From Nitrospinota bacterium (GTDB taxonomy: Bacteria > Nitrospinota > Nitrospinia > UBA9942 > JAHJSF01), in assembly GCA_018830405.1 (NCBI GenBank), contig JAHJSF010000090.1:1-11125 (forward strand): a stretch of 11,125 nt of DNA, in the 5' to 3' direction. The translations under genes and the position numbers were made by a program. Position 1 is the stretch's first letter, and each line of letters starts with the position of its first letter. Below are positions 1-7,071 of this stretch, piece by piece. The notes under the pieces were generated by a model that saw only the letters and a list, made by a program, of their open reading frames with translations, ran no database searches and had not been told where the DNA came from.

Positions 1-289
1 GTTGGCCGTTTACAAAGTCGATAAGGTCGTCGCCGGTTAAGGCGTTGTGGTCTATCTTTCCGTTTTTGAGTTTGGGGGCGGCCCATTTTCCCCAACGGTA
101 TTTTGATTCAATAATGGGGGTGTATGTTTTGCCGGTCAGTTCGGCTGCGGTTTTTCTGTCTTCCTCCAAGTCGTCAAGGTATTTGAGGAACAAAACCCAC
201 GATGTCTGTTCAACATAGTCGAGCTCGCTACTGCAGCCGGCGTCTTTGTGGAGGATGTCATCTATATTTTTAAAGGTCTGCTCGAACAT
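1..289 (-). CDS. hsdM: Type I restriction-modification system DNA methyltransferase subunit, N-terminal part (cut by window edge)
   Basis: Reading leftward from the ATG at 289 gives 96 codons, open to the window edge. The protein begins MFEQTFKNIDDILHKDAG and continues with SSELDYVEQTSWVLFLKYLDDLE (split here as residues 20-42), then LTGKTYTPII (51-60) and YRWGKWAAPK (64-73). This is the characteristic start of HsdM proteins, the helical HsdM N-terminal domain that precedes the SAM-dependent N6-adenine methylase domain. In the family HsdM methylates the recognition site chosen by HsdS, and with HsdR forms the restriction complex. The methylase motifs (NPPF type) lie outside the window, so activity cannot be judged, and hsdS/hsdR, if present, should lie further left. 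A GGAG lies 14 nt before the ATG. A weak candidate promoter (TTGCCT, 17 nt, TAGACT on the minus strand) lies near 342-370. The assignment rests on recognition of the N-terminal domain only. Confidence 0.87.
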   Translation of the reverse strand, partial: MFEQTFKNIDDILHKDAGCSSELDYVEQTSWVLFLKYLDDLEEDRKTAAELTGKTYTPIIESKYRWGKWAAPKLKNGKIDHNALTGDDLIDFVNGQ

Positions 290-397
290 TTATATTCTCT
301 ACTCCAATCATGAAATTACTTTTTATGTAACTAGCTTGAAGTCTATTACGCATTAGTAGAAGAGGCAAGATAAATTAGAGGGGAAGAATGTGGAGCG

Positions 398-452
398 GAC
401 TGGATTCCGCCCCCGATCGGAGTCGAGGGCAGGCTCACACTGGAATGACGGG
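398..452. repeat. Interspersed repeat of the TGGATTCC / GGAATGACGGG type
   Basis: The segment begins GACTGGATTCCGCCCCCGAT and ends TGGAATGACGGG, with the small palindrome CCGATCGG at 413-420. The terminal words GGATTCC and GGAATGAC match a dispersed extragenic palindromic repeat I recall from many proteobacterial and other environmental genomes, usually as TGGATTCCCGC...GCGGGAATGACG. The hairpin here is degraded: the right arm lacks the usual GCGGG. Family membership is from memory and not checked by search. Confidence 0.5.
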
Positions 453-490
453 AAAAAAGATTGTGACACGGTCTCTGAGGGGGGAATTGC

Positions 491-525
491 ACAACCCCCC
501 CGCCCCCCTTTTCTAAGGGGGAATA
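491..525. repeat. CCCCCTT-TTCT-AAGGGGG palindromic repeat (copy 1)
   Basis: A perfect 7-bp stem (504-510 pairing with 515-521) with a TTCT loop is preceded by ACAACCCCCC. The same ACAACCCCC lead-in and CCCCCTT/AAGGGGG stem occur in the copy at 5148-5194, which supports a dispersed repeat family rather than chance. There is no U-tract of the kind an intrinsic terminator needs, although the hairpin could affect transcript ends. Confidence 0.55.
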
Positions 526-570
526 TTTCTCACTGTCTCTGTGCCTTAGTGGTTAAAATATGTTTCAAAT

Positions 571-612
571 CTCCCCTGACCCCTCTTTGCTAAAGAGGGG
601 GGACTTGAGAGG
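571..612. repeat. CCCCTCTTT-GCT-AAAGAGGGG hairpin (copy 2), just downstream of tkt
   Basis: A perfect 9-bp stem (580-588 with 592-600) and 3-nt loop, flanked by CTCCCCTGA on the left and GGACTTGAGAGG on the right. The GGACTTGAG to the right of the stem closely matches the GGGACTTGAGGGGG of the copy at 5148-5194, so this is a diverged member of the same family. It starts 10 nt beyond the tkt stop codon and could protect or terminate the gnd-zwf-tkt mRNA, but no clear U-run follows the stem on that strand, so it is not called as an intrinsic terminator. Confidence 0.6.
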
Positions 613-621
613 AAGGGATAA

Positions 622-2610
622 TCAACCTACAATCTTCATAGCCTTGGCAACCACACTCTCAACAGTAAACCCATATTTGACCATAAGGGTATCCCCCGGA
701 GCAGAGGCCCCAAAGGTGGTAATCCCCATAATGTTTTCACTTCTCCCTGTCCACCTCTCCCAACCATAAGGAACACCTGCCTCTATGGCCAGACGCTTGG
801 TGACATTAGGAGGAAGAACTTTATTCTTATACTCTTCCGGTTGGGCCTCAAAAATTTCCCATGATGGGAGAGAAACAACTCTGGCTTTTATATTACTGCA
901 AGCAAGTGTTTCAGCCGCTCCCATGGCTAGTTGAACCTCGGAACCGGTGGAGATGAGGATAATATCAGGGTTTTCAGCCCCCTCAATAAGAGTGTAGCCT
1001 CCCCTCTTAACCCCCTCCCCTACCCCATATTTTTGGGCATCAATCGTCGGCAGGTTTTGACGGGTAAAGATTAGGGCAACCGGCCCTTTGGCCTGAACGG
1101 CTATCTTCCAAGCCTCAACAGTTTCGTTGGCATCGGCCGGGCGGAGGAGTGTAAGTCCGGGGATTGAACGGAGCATTAATAGATGTTCTATCGGCTGATG
1201 GGTAGGGCCATCTTCACCAAGACCTATGCTGTCGTGGGTGAAGATAAAGATTGATTTAATCTGCATCAGGGCGGCCAGCCTTATGGCCGGTTTCATATAA
1301 TCGGCAAAGGCGAGGAATGTTGCCCCGTAAGGGATAACCATTCCGCTTAAGGCCATACCGTTAACGATGGCCCCCATGGCGTGTTCCCTTACCCCGAAAC
1401 GGAGGTTTGGCGAGGTGTGATTGTCGGCAAAATCGCCCAGACCATTAAGATAGGTATTATTGGATGGGGCCAGGTCGGCTGAACCGCCTATCATTAATGG
1501 CAAGTTTTTAGCCAAGGCATTCATTACAGAACCGGAGACCTTTCTGGTAGCCACTCCGCTCCCCGCTTCAAACTTGGGGAGGTCTTTATCCCAACCGGAG
1601 GGAAGTTTTCCTTCGGAAGCGATCTGCCAAAGCTTAAACTTATCCGCATATTTTTTGGAATAGTTCTCTAAAAGAAGATTCCAAGACTTTTCCTTTTCAG
1701 CACACCCATTCTTAAATTTGGCGAAGAACTTGCTGACCTCTTCAGGAATATAAAAAGATTTATCGGTTGGAAATCCAAACCTCTCTTTTAATTTTGTAAG
1801 GTTATCTGCACCAAGCGGTTCACCATGGGCACTTGCACTATCCTGTTTGGCTGAACCGTAGCCTATGTTCGTTCTGGCCTTTATAAGGGTTGGGCGATTT
1901 GTCTCTTTCTGGGCCTCGATACCAGCTTTCTCTATGGCCGCAAGATCATTTCCATCTATCTCTATAACCTGCCAACCGTAGGCCTCAAACCTCTTGGCCA
2001 CATCCTCGGTAAAGGCAAGATTGGTAGAACCCTCAATTGAGATATGGTTGTCGTCGTAGTAACAGATAAGCTTGCCGAGTTTCAGGTGTCCGGCTATTGA
2101 AGCGGCCTCAGAGGATATCCCCTCCATAAGGTCGCCGTCCCCACATATAACATAAGTATAGTAATCGACCGGCTTTAGGTCTTCTTGATTAAACTGCCCG
2201 GCTAAAAACGATTCGGCTATGGCCATGCCGACCGCATTGGCAAACCCTTGGCCGAGGGGGCCGGTGGTTGTCTCTACCCCTGCGGTATGACCATACTCAG
2301 GATGGCCCGGGGTCTTGCTCCCCCACTGCCTAAAGGCCTTTATATCGTCAATAGAGAGGTCGTAACCTGAGTGATGAAGAAGAGAATAGAGAAGGGCTGA
2401 GCCATGCCCGGCCGAAAGGACAAACCTGTCCCTGTTTATCCATTTGGGATTGGCCGGATTATGCTTCATCAGCTTGGTCCAGATCGTAAAGGCAATAGGG
2501 GCCGCCCCCAAGGGAAGGCCCGGGTGACCGGACTTGGCCTTCTCCACCATCTCCGCGGCCAATATTCTGATACTGTTAACGGATAACTCCTCCAACTTCT
2601 CAACACTCAT
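622..2610 (-). CDS. tkt: Transketolase
   Basis: A 662-residue thiamine-diphosphate transketolase, the usual length of bacterial Tkt. It moves two-carbon units between ketoses and aldoses in the cytosolic pentose phosphate (or Calvin) pathway. Visible motifs: SGHPGLPLG (27-35) and LSAGHGS with H69; GPLGQG (117-122); the ThDP/Mg motif GDGDLMEG starting at G157 and closing at DDN (186-188); SAHGEPLG (H262); FGVREHAM with the expected catalytic Glu409; [16 protein letters not shown] (458-473); and RPADANE. All expected sites are present, so it should be active. The start is the ATG at 2610, not the TTG four codons upstream: GGAGAG lies 6 nt before this ATG, and ATG overlaps the zwf stop as ATGA, a sign of translational coupling. 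It is the last gene of the gnd-zwf-tkt operon and links oxidative shunt output to sugar rearrangement. A dxs-type function is unlikely given the full-length match. Confidence 0.96.
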   Translation of the reverse strand: MSVEKLEELSVNSIRILAAEMVEKAKSGHPGLPLGAAPIAFTIWTKLMKHNPANPKWINRDRFVLSAGHGSALLYSLLHHSGYDLSIDDIKAFRQWGSKTPGHPEYGHTAGVETTTGPLGQGFANAVGMAIAESFLAGQFNQEDLKPVDYYTYVICGDGDLMEGISSEAASIAGHLKLGKLICYYDDNHISIEGSTNLAFTEDVAKRFEAYGWQVIEIDGNDLAAIEKAGIEAQKETNRPTLIKARTNIGYGSAKQDSASAHGEPLGADNLTKLKERFGFPTDKSFYIPEEVSKFFAKFKNGCAEKEKSWNLLLENYSKKYADKFKLWQIASEGKLPSGWDKDLPKFEAGSGVATRKVSGSVMNALAKNLPLMIGGSADLAPSNNTYLNGLGDFADNHTSPNLRFGVREHAMGAIVNGMALSGMVIPYGATFLAFADYMKPAIRLAALMQIKSIFIFTHDSIGLGEDGPTHQPIEHLLMLRSIPGLTLLRPADANETVEAWKIAVQAKGPVALIFTRQNLPTIDAQKYGVGEGVKRGGYTLIEGAENPDIILISTGSEVQLAMGAAETLACSNIKARVVSLPSWEIFEAQPEEYKNKVLPPNVTKRLAIEAGVPYGWERWTGRSENIMGITTFGASAPGDTLMVKYGFTVESVVAKAMKIVG

Positions 2611-4067
2611 ATATCTCTCCAAAAAAAACTATCCTTCTCAATTAATTTATCTGCCTCAGCCGGACCCCAGCTCCCTATTTTGTAAGGATAAGGGGTTCGT
2701 CCTTCATAAACCTTGTAGATATTGTCCACGATTGACCAGGAAACCTCAACACAATCCTTCCTGACAAAACGCGTTTGGTCTCCAATAATAACATCTCCCA
2801 GGAGGCGATGGTAGGCCTCTAAGCTCTCCTGCTTAAAAGAGGTCTTATAATCGAAGGTCATGGAGACAGGCTCCAGTTTCATCGACTCTCCCGGAATCTT
2901 GGCCCCAAAATGAAGCGATATTTTCTCCTCCGGCTGTATCTCAATAACCAGCTGATTCATCTGCCTATCCTTATCCCTTATACCGAAGACATTGTGGGGG
3001 GGGGATTTAAATTGGATGGCTATCGTAGTTACAGACTTGGCTAGGCTCTTCCCCGCCCTGACATAAAAGGGAACCCCCTGCCAGCGCCAATTATCGAGAT
3101 AAAACTTGATGGCCGCAAATGTTTCGACAATTGAATCAGGGGCAACTGACCCCTCTCTCTTATACCCTTCATACTGCCCCAAGACGATGTTGTCATCCAA
3201 ATCATCCTTCTTAAACCTCCGAACCGACCTTAGGACCTTGACCACCTCGTCACGGATAAAGTTTGCATCCATGGTGACGGCCGGCTCCATGGCAATCAGG
3301 GCCAAGACCTGCAGGGCATGATTCTGTATGATGTCGCGCAACAGCCCCGCCCCCTCATAGTAGGCCCCTCTATCACGTATGCCAAAATCCTCGGCGATTG
3401 TTATCTCTACATTCTCAATATAGTTTCTGTTCCATAGGTATTCAAACAGACCATTCCCAAACCGAAAGGCCAATATATTCTGGACTGTTTCCTTGGCCAA
3501 ATAGTGGTCTATACGGTATATCTGCTTCTCTTTAAACCCTTCGTATAGAAGATTATTGAGGGCCATGGCCCCCTGCAGGTCGTAACCAAAAGGCTTTTCA
3601 ACGATTATCTTCCGCCAACCGTAACACCCCCCCTCCAGACCGCTAAGGCCGACCACTTGCAGATTTCTAACGATAGGGGTGGCCAGAATCGGGGGGGTGG
3701 CCAGATAAAAGACGACATTGTCGCACGTCTTATCCTTATTATCTCTGGCTGCTATCTCCTCCTTTAGGGCTACGTAGGTAGATTCATCATAGTAATCCCC
3801 TCTGACATAAAAGATATGGTTGCAGAATTCGGCAAAATGATTGTCGTCCTCAATCAGGTGGGAGGATATTTTTTTAAAACGTATCCCCACATCTTCACGG
3901 AAGGTTTGACTGTTGAAATCCTTACGAGAGAAGGCAATAATCTTGTAGTTAGGGGCAAGTTCTCCCAGCTTGGAGAGTTCGTAGAGGGCGGGGAGAAGTT
4001 TTCTGGCGGTTAGATCACCGGTGGCCCCAAAGATGACTATAGTAAAATTATCTAATCTTGTATCCAT
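2607..4067 (-). CDS. zwf: Glucose-6-phosphate 1-dehydrogenase
   Basis: A 486-residue G6PD, normal for the bacterial family, oxidising glucose-6-phosphate to 6-phosphoglucono-delta-lactone. The N-terminal Rossmann domain has [16 protein letters not shown] (14-29), and R48 in AFSRKD is placed to bind the NADP 2'-phosphate. [11 protein letters not shown] (154-164) carries the conserved Lys158. The substrate motif reads RIDHYLAKE (185-193), where the family almost always has RIDHYLGKE; H188 and K192 are retained. [12 protein letters not shown] (242-253) contains the expected catalytic base His250. The [16 protein letters not shown] region is the usual C-terminal part. The ATG at 4067 shares its A with the gnd stop (TAATG), and no strong Shine-Dalgarno is visible, so translation probably depends on ribosomes finishing gnd. 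The Gly-to-Ala change in the signature is the only oddity. Confidence 0.96.
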   Translation of the reverse strand: MDTRLDNFTIVIFGATGDLTARKLLPALYELSKLGELAPNYKIIAFSRKDFNSQTFREDVGIRFKKISSHLIEDDNHFAEFCNHIFYVRGDYYDESTYVALKEEIAARDNKDKTCDNVVFYLATPPILATPIVRNLQVVGLSGLEGGCYGWRKIIVEKPFGYDLQGAMALNNLLYEGFKEKQIYRIDHYLAKETVQNILAFRFGNGLFEYLWNRNYIENVEITIAEDFGIRDRGAYYEGAGLLRDIIQNHALQVLALIAMEPAVTMDANFIRDEVVKVLRSVRRFKKDDLDDNIVLGQYEGYKREGSVAPDSIVETFAAIKFYLDNWRWQGVPFYVRAGKSLAKSVTTIAIQFKSPPHNVFGIRDKDRQMNQLVIEIQPEEKISLHFGAKIPGESMKLEPVSMTFDYKTSFKQESLEAYHRLLGDVIIGDQTRFVRKDCVEVSWSIVDNIYKVYEGRTPYPYKIGSWGPAEADKLIEKDSFFWRDI

Positions 4068-4963
4068 TATTTCTTGCCACTTATATGGTGTCCGAAACCT
4101 TCTCTAAGGGCAGATATTACACGGTCGGTCATCGGGCTGTCGCCCCTTGAACGAAACCTGGCCCATATAGATGATGATATGGCCGGCAATGGAACCTGAT
4201 GTTCGAGCCCGGCCTCTACGGCCCACTTCCCTTCCCCTGAATCAAGGACAGGCCCTGTAAATGTTTTTAGAGTAGGATCTTTCTTAAGCTCATCATTTAT
4301 TAAATCTATAAGCCAGCCCCTGATAACAGAGCCGTTGCTCCAAACGGCCGCGGTCTTTTGGAGGTCGATATCAAATCCGCTCCTCTCTATCAATTCAAGA
4401 CCCTCACCGATAGACTGCATCATTCCATACTCAATACCATTGTGAACCATCTTAACAAAATGTCCCGTGCCGCTCCCCCCAAGGTAGGCATACCCCCCAT
4501 CAACAGAGATATCTTTACAGATAGGTTCAACCTTCTTGAATATCTTTTCTTCCCCACCAATCATCATACAGGCACCGTTACGTGCCCCATCTATCCCGCC
4601 GCTTGTTCCGACATCTATGAGGTATATCCCCTTTTCGGCCAATCGTTCTCCGTGCCGAATAGTATCTTTATAAAAGGTGTTCCCCCCATCAATAACAATA
4701 TCCCCGGCAGAAAGATTGTCGGCCAATCTTTTCAGCATATCCTCTACGGGAGAACCGGCAGGGAGCATAAGCCAAACTATACGTGGCGCCTCAAGTTTGG
4801 CTATCATCTCTTCCAGCTTGTAGGCGGGAATGGCCCCATCTTTGGCGATATCATCAACTTTATCCGGGGAACGGTTATGGGCAACTACCTTGTGCCCCTG
4901 TTCCAAAAGATTGAGAACCATGTTATACCCCATCCTGCCGAGGCCGATAAAACCGAGTTGCAT
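4067..4963 (-). CDS. gnd: 6-phosphogluconate dehydrogenase (decarboxylating), short form
   Basis: A 298-residue enzyme converting 6-phosphogluconate to ribulose-5-phosphate, CO2 and a reduced nicotinamide cofactor. It has the N-terminal dinucleotide motif GFIGLGRMG (4-12), [11 protein letters not shown] after strand beta-2 (27-37), IDGGNT (91-96), the substrate loop [18 protein letters not shown] (120-137), and the catalytic region [13 protein letters not shown] with Lys171, Asn175 and Glu178. It is the short class of about 300 aa, lacking the C-terminal extension of the roughly 470-aa classical enzyme. Many short-class enzymes are reported to favour NAD, yet the Asn-Arg-Ser at the end of beta-2 resembles NADP-binding members, so the cofactor is uncertain and NADP is a reasonable inference. 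The start is supported by CAGGAG 8 nt upstream of the ATG. It is first in the operon, just before zwf, and divergent from ubiD. Confidence 0.94.
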   Translation of the reverse strand: MQLGFIGLGRMGYNMVLNLLEQGHKVVAHNRSPDKVDDIAKDGAIPAYKLEEMIAKLEAPRIVWLMLPAGSPVEDMLKRLADNLSAGDIVIDGGNTFYKDTIRHGERLAEKGIYLIDVGTSGGIDGARNGACMMIGGEEKIFKKVEPICKDISVDGGYAYLGGSGTGHFVKMVHNGIEYGMMQSIGEGLELIERSGFDIDLQKTAAVWSNGSVIRGWLIDLINDELKKDPTLKTFTGPVLDSGEGKWAVEAGLEHQVPLPAISSSIWARFRSRGDSPMTDRVISALREGFGHHISGKK

Positions 4964-5053
4964 GGCTATACTCCTGAGTTGAAGGTAAATATCTTTTTTG
5001 GCAAGAATTACTGGCTATCCCTTTTGAACTGTCTTTCAAGGTCTTAAGACTAT

Positions 5054-5082
5054 ATAATATCCCAGTAGCCTCTAAATCGAAA
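5054..5082 (-). promoter_or_regulatory. Candidate promoter of the gnd-zwf-tkt operon
   Basis: On the minus strand a TTTCGA box (5077-5082) and a TATTAT -10 (5054-5059, five of six consensus bases) are separated by 17 nt. It lies about 90 nt upstream of the gnd start and outside the mobile repeat. The -35 is weak (three of six bases), so this is only a sequence-based suggestion. The perfect palindrome GTCTTAAGAC at 5041-5050 would fall at the transcription start and could be an operator. Confidence 0.3.
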
Positions 5083-5091
5083 GCCGTTTTA

Positions 5092-5217
5092 TACGGAGTT
5101 GCATTCAAAATGATAACAAGGTGGCAAGGAGGAAGCGACGTAGGCATACAACCCCCTTATTCCCCCTTTGTTAAGGGGGACTTGAGGGGGTTGTTAGCAT
5201 TTGAATGCGACTTCGTA
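5092..5217. mobile_element. MITE-like element with 20-bp terminal inverted repeats
   Basis: The left end (5092-5112, TACGGAGTTGCATTCAAA then ATG) and the reverse complement of the right end (5198-5217, TACGAAGTCGCATTCAAATG) match at 18 of 20 positions plus one extra A on the left. The 126-bp element carries no protein and ends in TA on both sides, which fits insertion at a TA dinucleotide as for IS630/mariner-type MITEs (inference). The interior word GGCAAGGAGGAAGCGACGTA resembles a repeat I recall from environmental proteobacterial genomes, where the two halves are more symmetric. Here the right half appears to have been replaced by the CCCCCTT palindrome. It abuts the ubiD leader and separates it from the gnd promoter. 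Confidence 0.68.
5148..5194. repeat. Double-stem ACAACCCCCT / CCCCCTT palindrome nested in the MITE (copy 3)
   Basis: Two nested perfect stems are visible: outer ACAACCCCCT (5148-5157) with AGGGGGTTGT (5185-5194), and inner CCCCCTT (5162-5168) with AAGGGGG (5173-5179) around a TGTT loop. It is the most intact member of the family also seen at 491-525 and 571-612. Its position within the terminal repeats of the 5092-5217 element implies one repeat inserted into another. As RNA it would fold into a strong hairpin in the ubiD leader if transcription starts upstream of it. Confidence 0.7.
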
Positions 5218-5240
5218 TTAATCAATCAAAAAACTTAACA

Positions 5241-7058
5241 ATGAAAATAAGATACAACTCGCTGGGAGATTTTATATCCCTTCTTGAAACTGAAGGGGAG
5301 CTTGTGCGGATAAAGGAACCTGTCTCCCCCATACTTGAGATAACCGAGATTACCGATAGGGTCTCAAAATCTGCCGGGGGGGGAAAGGCCCTCCTATTTG
5401 AAAATGTAGAGGGGGCCGATTTTCCCCTTCTCATTAATGCCTACGGAAGTAAGAAACGAATCAACTTGGCCTTAGGGGGCAACATAGAAGAGATCGCCGG
5501 CCGGATATCAAAACTTATCAATATGCCGACCCCCCAAACGATTGGGGAAAAGCTGTCGAGACTAAAAACAGTCTTGGAGATAGGGAGCTACACCCCCAAA
5601 ATATCGAAGGGGAAGGCCCCCTGCCAGGAGGTGGTAGCCTATGGGGAAGATGTAAACCTCCTTGAATTTCCAATACTTCAATGCTGGCCGGGGGATGCCG
5701 GTAGATTTATCACCTTCCCCCTCGTCTTCACCAAGAGTCTAAAAGATGGGAAAAGAAATGTCGGTATGTATAGGATGCAGGTCTACGACAAGAATAGCAC
5801 CGGTATGCACTGGCATATACATAAAGGTGGGGCCGAACATTACCGGCAACATTGTGCGGCCAACAAGAGGATGGAGCTGGCCGTGGCTATAGGGACAGAC
5901 CCGGCCATAACCTACTCCGCTACTGCCCCCCTTCCCGATGGAATAGACGAGCTCCTCCTGGCCGGTTTTATAAGAGAAAAAGGGGTTGAACTAACCCGAT
6001 GTAAAACGGTTGATATTATGGTACCTGCCCAGGCGGAGATAATCCTAGAAGGGTATGTAGATCCAAATGAACTGAAGGAAGAAGGGCCTTTTGGGGATCA
6101 TACCGGATACTACTCACTAAAGGGAGATTATCCGGTCTTTCATGTAACTGCGATTACCAGACGCAAAAACCCGATCTACTTCACCACCATAGTCGGCAAA
6201 CCCCCTATGGAGGATTGCTACATGGGGAAGGCGACCGAGCGAATATTCCTCCCGATGTTAAAGATGATGGTGCAGGAAATTGCGGATATCAGCATGCCTT
6301 GGGAGGGGGTCTTCCACAACTGCGTTATTGTATCGATAGATAAGAGATACCCGATGCAGGCCAAGAAGGTGATGAGCGCCCTTTGGGGAACAGGGCAGAT
6401 GAGTTTTTCCAAGATGCTCCTCTTGGTCGATAGTGATATCGATATCTCTAACCACACCGCCGTAGCCAGGCACCTCCTTGACACAATAGATATTGAGCGG
6501 GATATCACCATATCGGAAGGTATATTGGATGTCCTCGATCACTCTGCCCCAAACGCCTTATACGGAGGAAAGATTGGGATTGATGCCACCAGGTCTATAG
6601 ATGGTGAACCGCCTAGACAGGAGATTACAAAATTATCTAATGGGGAATTAACGGAGGAACAGATTAGAGAGATTTCCCCCGACATAGTATCGGCGGGGAG
6701 CCCCTTCAGTGATACCAAAAACAGGCTTATCCTAATCTCGATAGACAAAAAGAGGGGGTTTCAAGCCAGAGAAACGGCCGAAAAACTTCTTAAAAATATC
6801 TCAATTTTTCCCTACAATATAATGCTATTTCTTGATAAGGATGTAGATTCTAAAGACTTCTCTACTGCCCTCTGGAGACTATTTAATAATGTTGACCCTC
6901 AAAAAGATATGTTTAAGATTGAGGGGTTATTGATCATAGATGCCACTAAGAAATTGTTAGAGGAAGGACACAATAGGGAATGGCCGGAAGACATAGTAAT
7001 GGACAAAGAGACAATAGAGAAGGTCGATATTAAGTGGCCTACCCTTAATATCGGCTAA
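5241..7058 (+). CDS. ubiD: UbiD-family prenylated-FMN decarboxylase (probable quinone-biosynthesis decarboxylase)
   Basis: A 605-residue UbiD-type decarboxylase, which in the family removes a carboxylate from an aromatic or unsaturated acid using prenylated FMN supplied by UbiX. Likely substrates are the hydroxybenzoate of ubiquinone synthesis or the naphthoate of the futalosine menaquinone route; the sequence does not decide. Visible features: MKIRYNSLGDFISLLE (1-16) aligning with the start of E. coli UbiD, EITEITDRVS (33-42), KALLFENVEG (49-58), APCQEVV (126-132), NVGMYRMQ with Asn173 and Arg178 (metal and cofactor/catalytic positions by family comparison), HIHKGGA with His194, AEIILEGY (265-272) and EGPFGDHTGYY (281-291). 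It is about 100 aa longer than E. coli UbiD, as in the roughly 600-aa forms I associate with Geobacter-like bacteria. The ATG at 5241 is chosen on homology although no clear Shine-Dalgarno precedes it; the in-frame ATG at 5205 lies inside a mobile repeat. It appears to be a single-gene unit. Confidence 0.9.
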   Translation: MKIRYNSLGDFISLLETEGELVRIKEPVSPILEITEITDRVSKSAGGGKALLFENVEGADFPLLINAYGSKKRINLALGGNIEEIAGRISKLINMPTPQTIGEKLSRLKTVLEIGSYTPKISKGKAPCQEVVAYGEDVNLLEFPILQCWPGDAGRFITFPLVFTKSLKDGKRNVGMYRMQVYDKNSTGMHWHIHKGGAEHYRQHCAANKRMELAVAIGTDPAITYSATAPLPDGIDELLLAGFIREKGVELTRCKTVDIMVPAQAEIILEGYVDPNELKEEGPFGDHTGYYSLKGDYPVFHVTAITRRKNPIYFTTIVGKPPMEDCYMGKATERIFLPMLKMMVQEIADISMPWEGVFHNCVIVSIDKRYPMQAKKVMSALWGTGQMSFSKMLLLVDSDIDISNHTAVARHLLDTIDIERDITISEGILDVLDHSAPNALYGGKIGIDATRSIDGEPPRQEITKLSNGELTEEQIREISPDIVSAGSPFSDTKNRLILISIDKKRGFQARETAEKLLKNISIFPYNIMLFLDKDVDSKDFSTALWRLFNNVDPQKDMFKIEGLLIIDATKKLLEEGHNREWPEDIVMDKETIEKVDIKWPTLNIG

Positions 7059-7071
7059 CCTTTATCTTTTC

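Larger units (their letters stand above)
290..621. other. Gene-free intergenic region filled with small palindromic repeats
   Basis: No credible gene lies between the hsdM start and the tkt stop. The short open frames here are low-complexity translations of repeats and have no good ribosome binding site. The right half (about 395-612) is a series of unrelated repeat-like sequences: a TGGATTCC...GGAATGACGGG unit, a CCCCCTT hairpin, a CTCTGTGCCTTAGTGG segment and a CCCCTCTTT hairpin. The left part (290-395) should carry the hsdM promoter and leader. Both flanking genes are on the minus strand, so the tkt transcript ends in, or reads through, the repeats toward hsdM. Confidence 0.7.

Noticed and set aside
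390-593. Short plus-strand open frame in the tkt-hsdM gap
   Set aside because: It is made of repeat units (proline- and arginine-rich low-complexity translation) and has no family match by eye; the repeats explain the sequence.
580-600. Intrinsic terminator for the tkt operon
   Set aside because: The hairpin is strong, but no U-tract follows it on the tkt strand and the same hairpin family occurs elsewhere as a repeat; it is kept as a repeat only.
2611-2622. Upstream TTG start for tkt adding MERY
   Set aside because: The ATG at 2610 has a well-placed GGAGAG and an ATGA overlap with zwf, while the TTG start would have the Shine-Dalgarno inside its own coding region.
4358-5047. Long open frame of 229 codons on the plus strand, opposite gnd
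   Set aside because: It lies almost wholly antisense to a fully supported 6-phosphogluconate dehydrogenase, has no recognisable domain, and its translation reads as a complement of gnd codons.
5092-5217. CRISPR array or riboswitch in the repeat-rich ubiD leader
   Set aside because: There are no direct repeats with regular spacers, and the structure is fully explained by terminal inverted repeats and a nested palindrome; no known riboswitch core was recognised.
5205-5240. Upstream ATG start for ubiD
   Set aside because: The extra 12 residues are encoded by the end of a mobile repeat and leader, and UbiD homology begins at MKIRYNSLGDF from 5241.
7059-7071. Bidirectional terminator between convergent ubiD and the bactofilin gene
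   Set aside because: The gap is only 13 bp and shows no inverted repeat; termination signals, if any, must lie inside the opposite coding regions.
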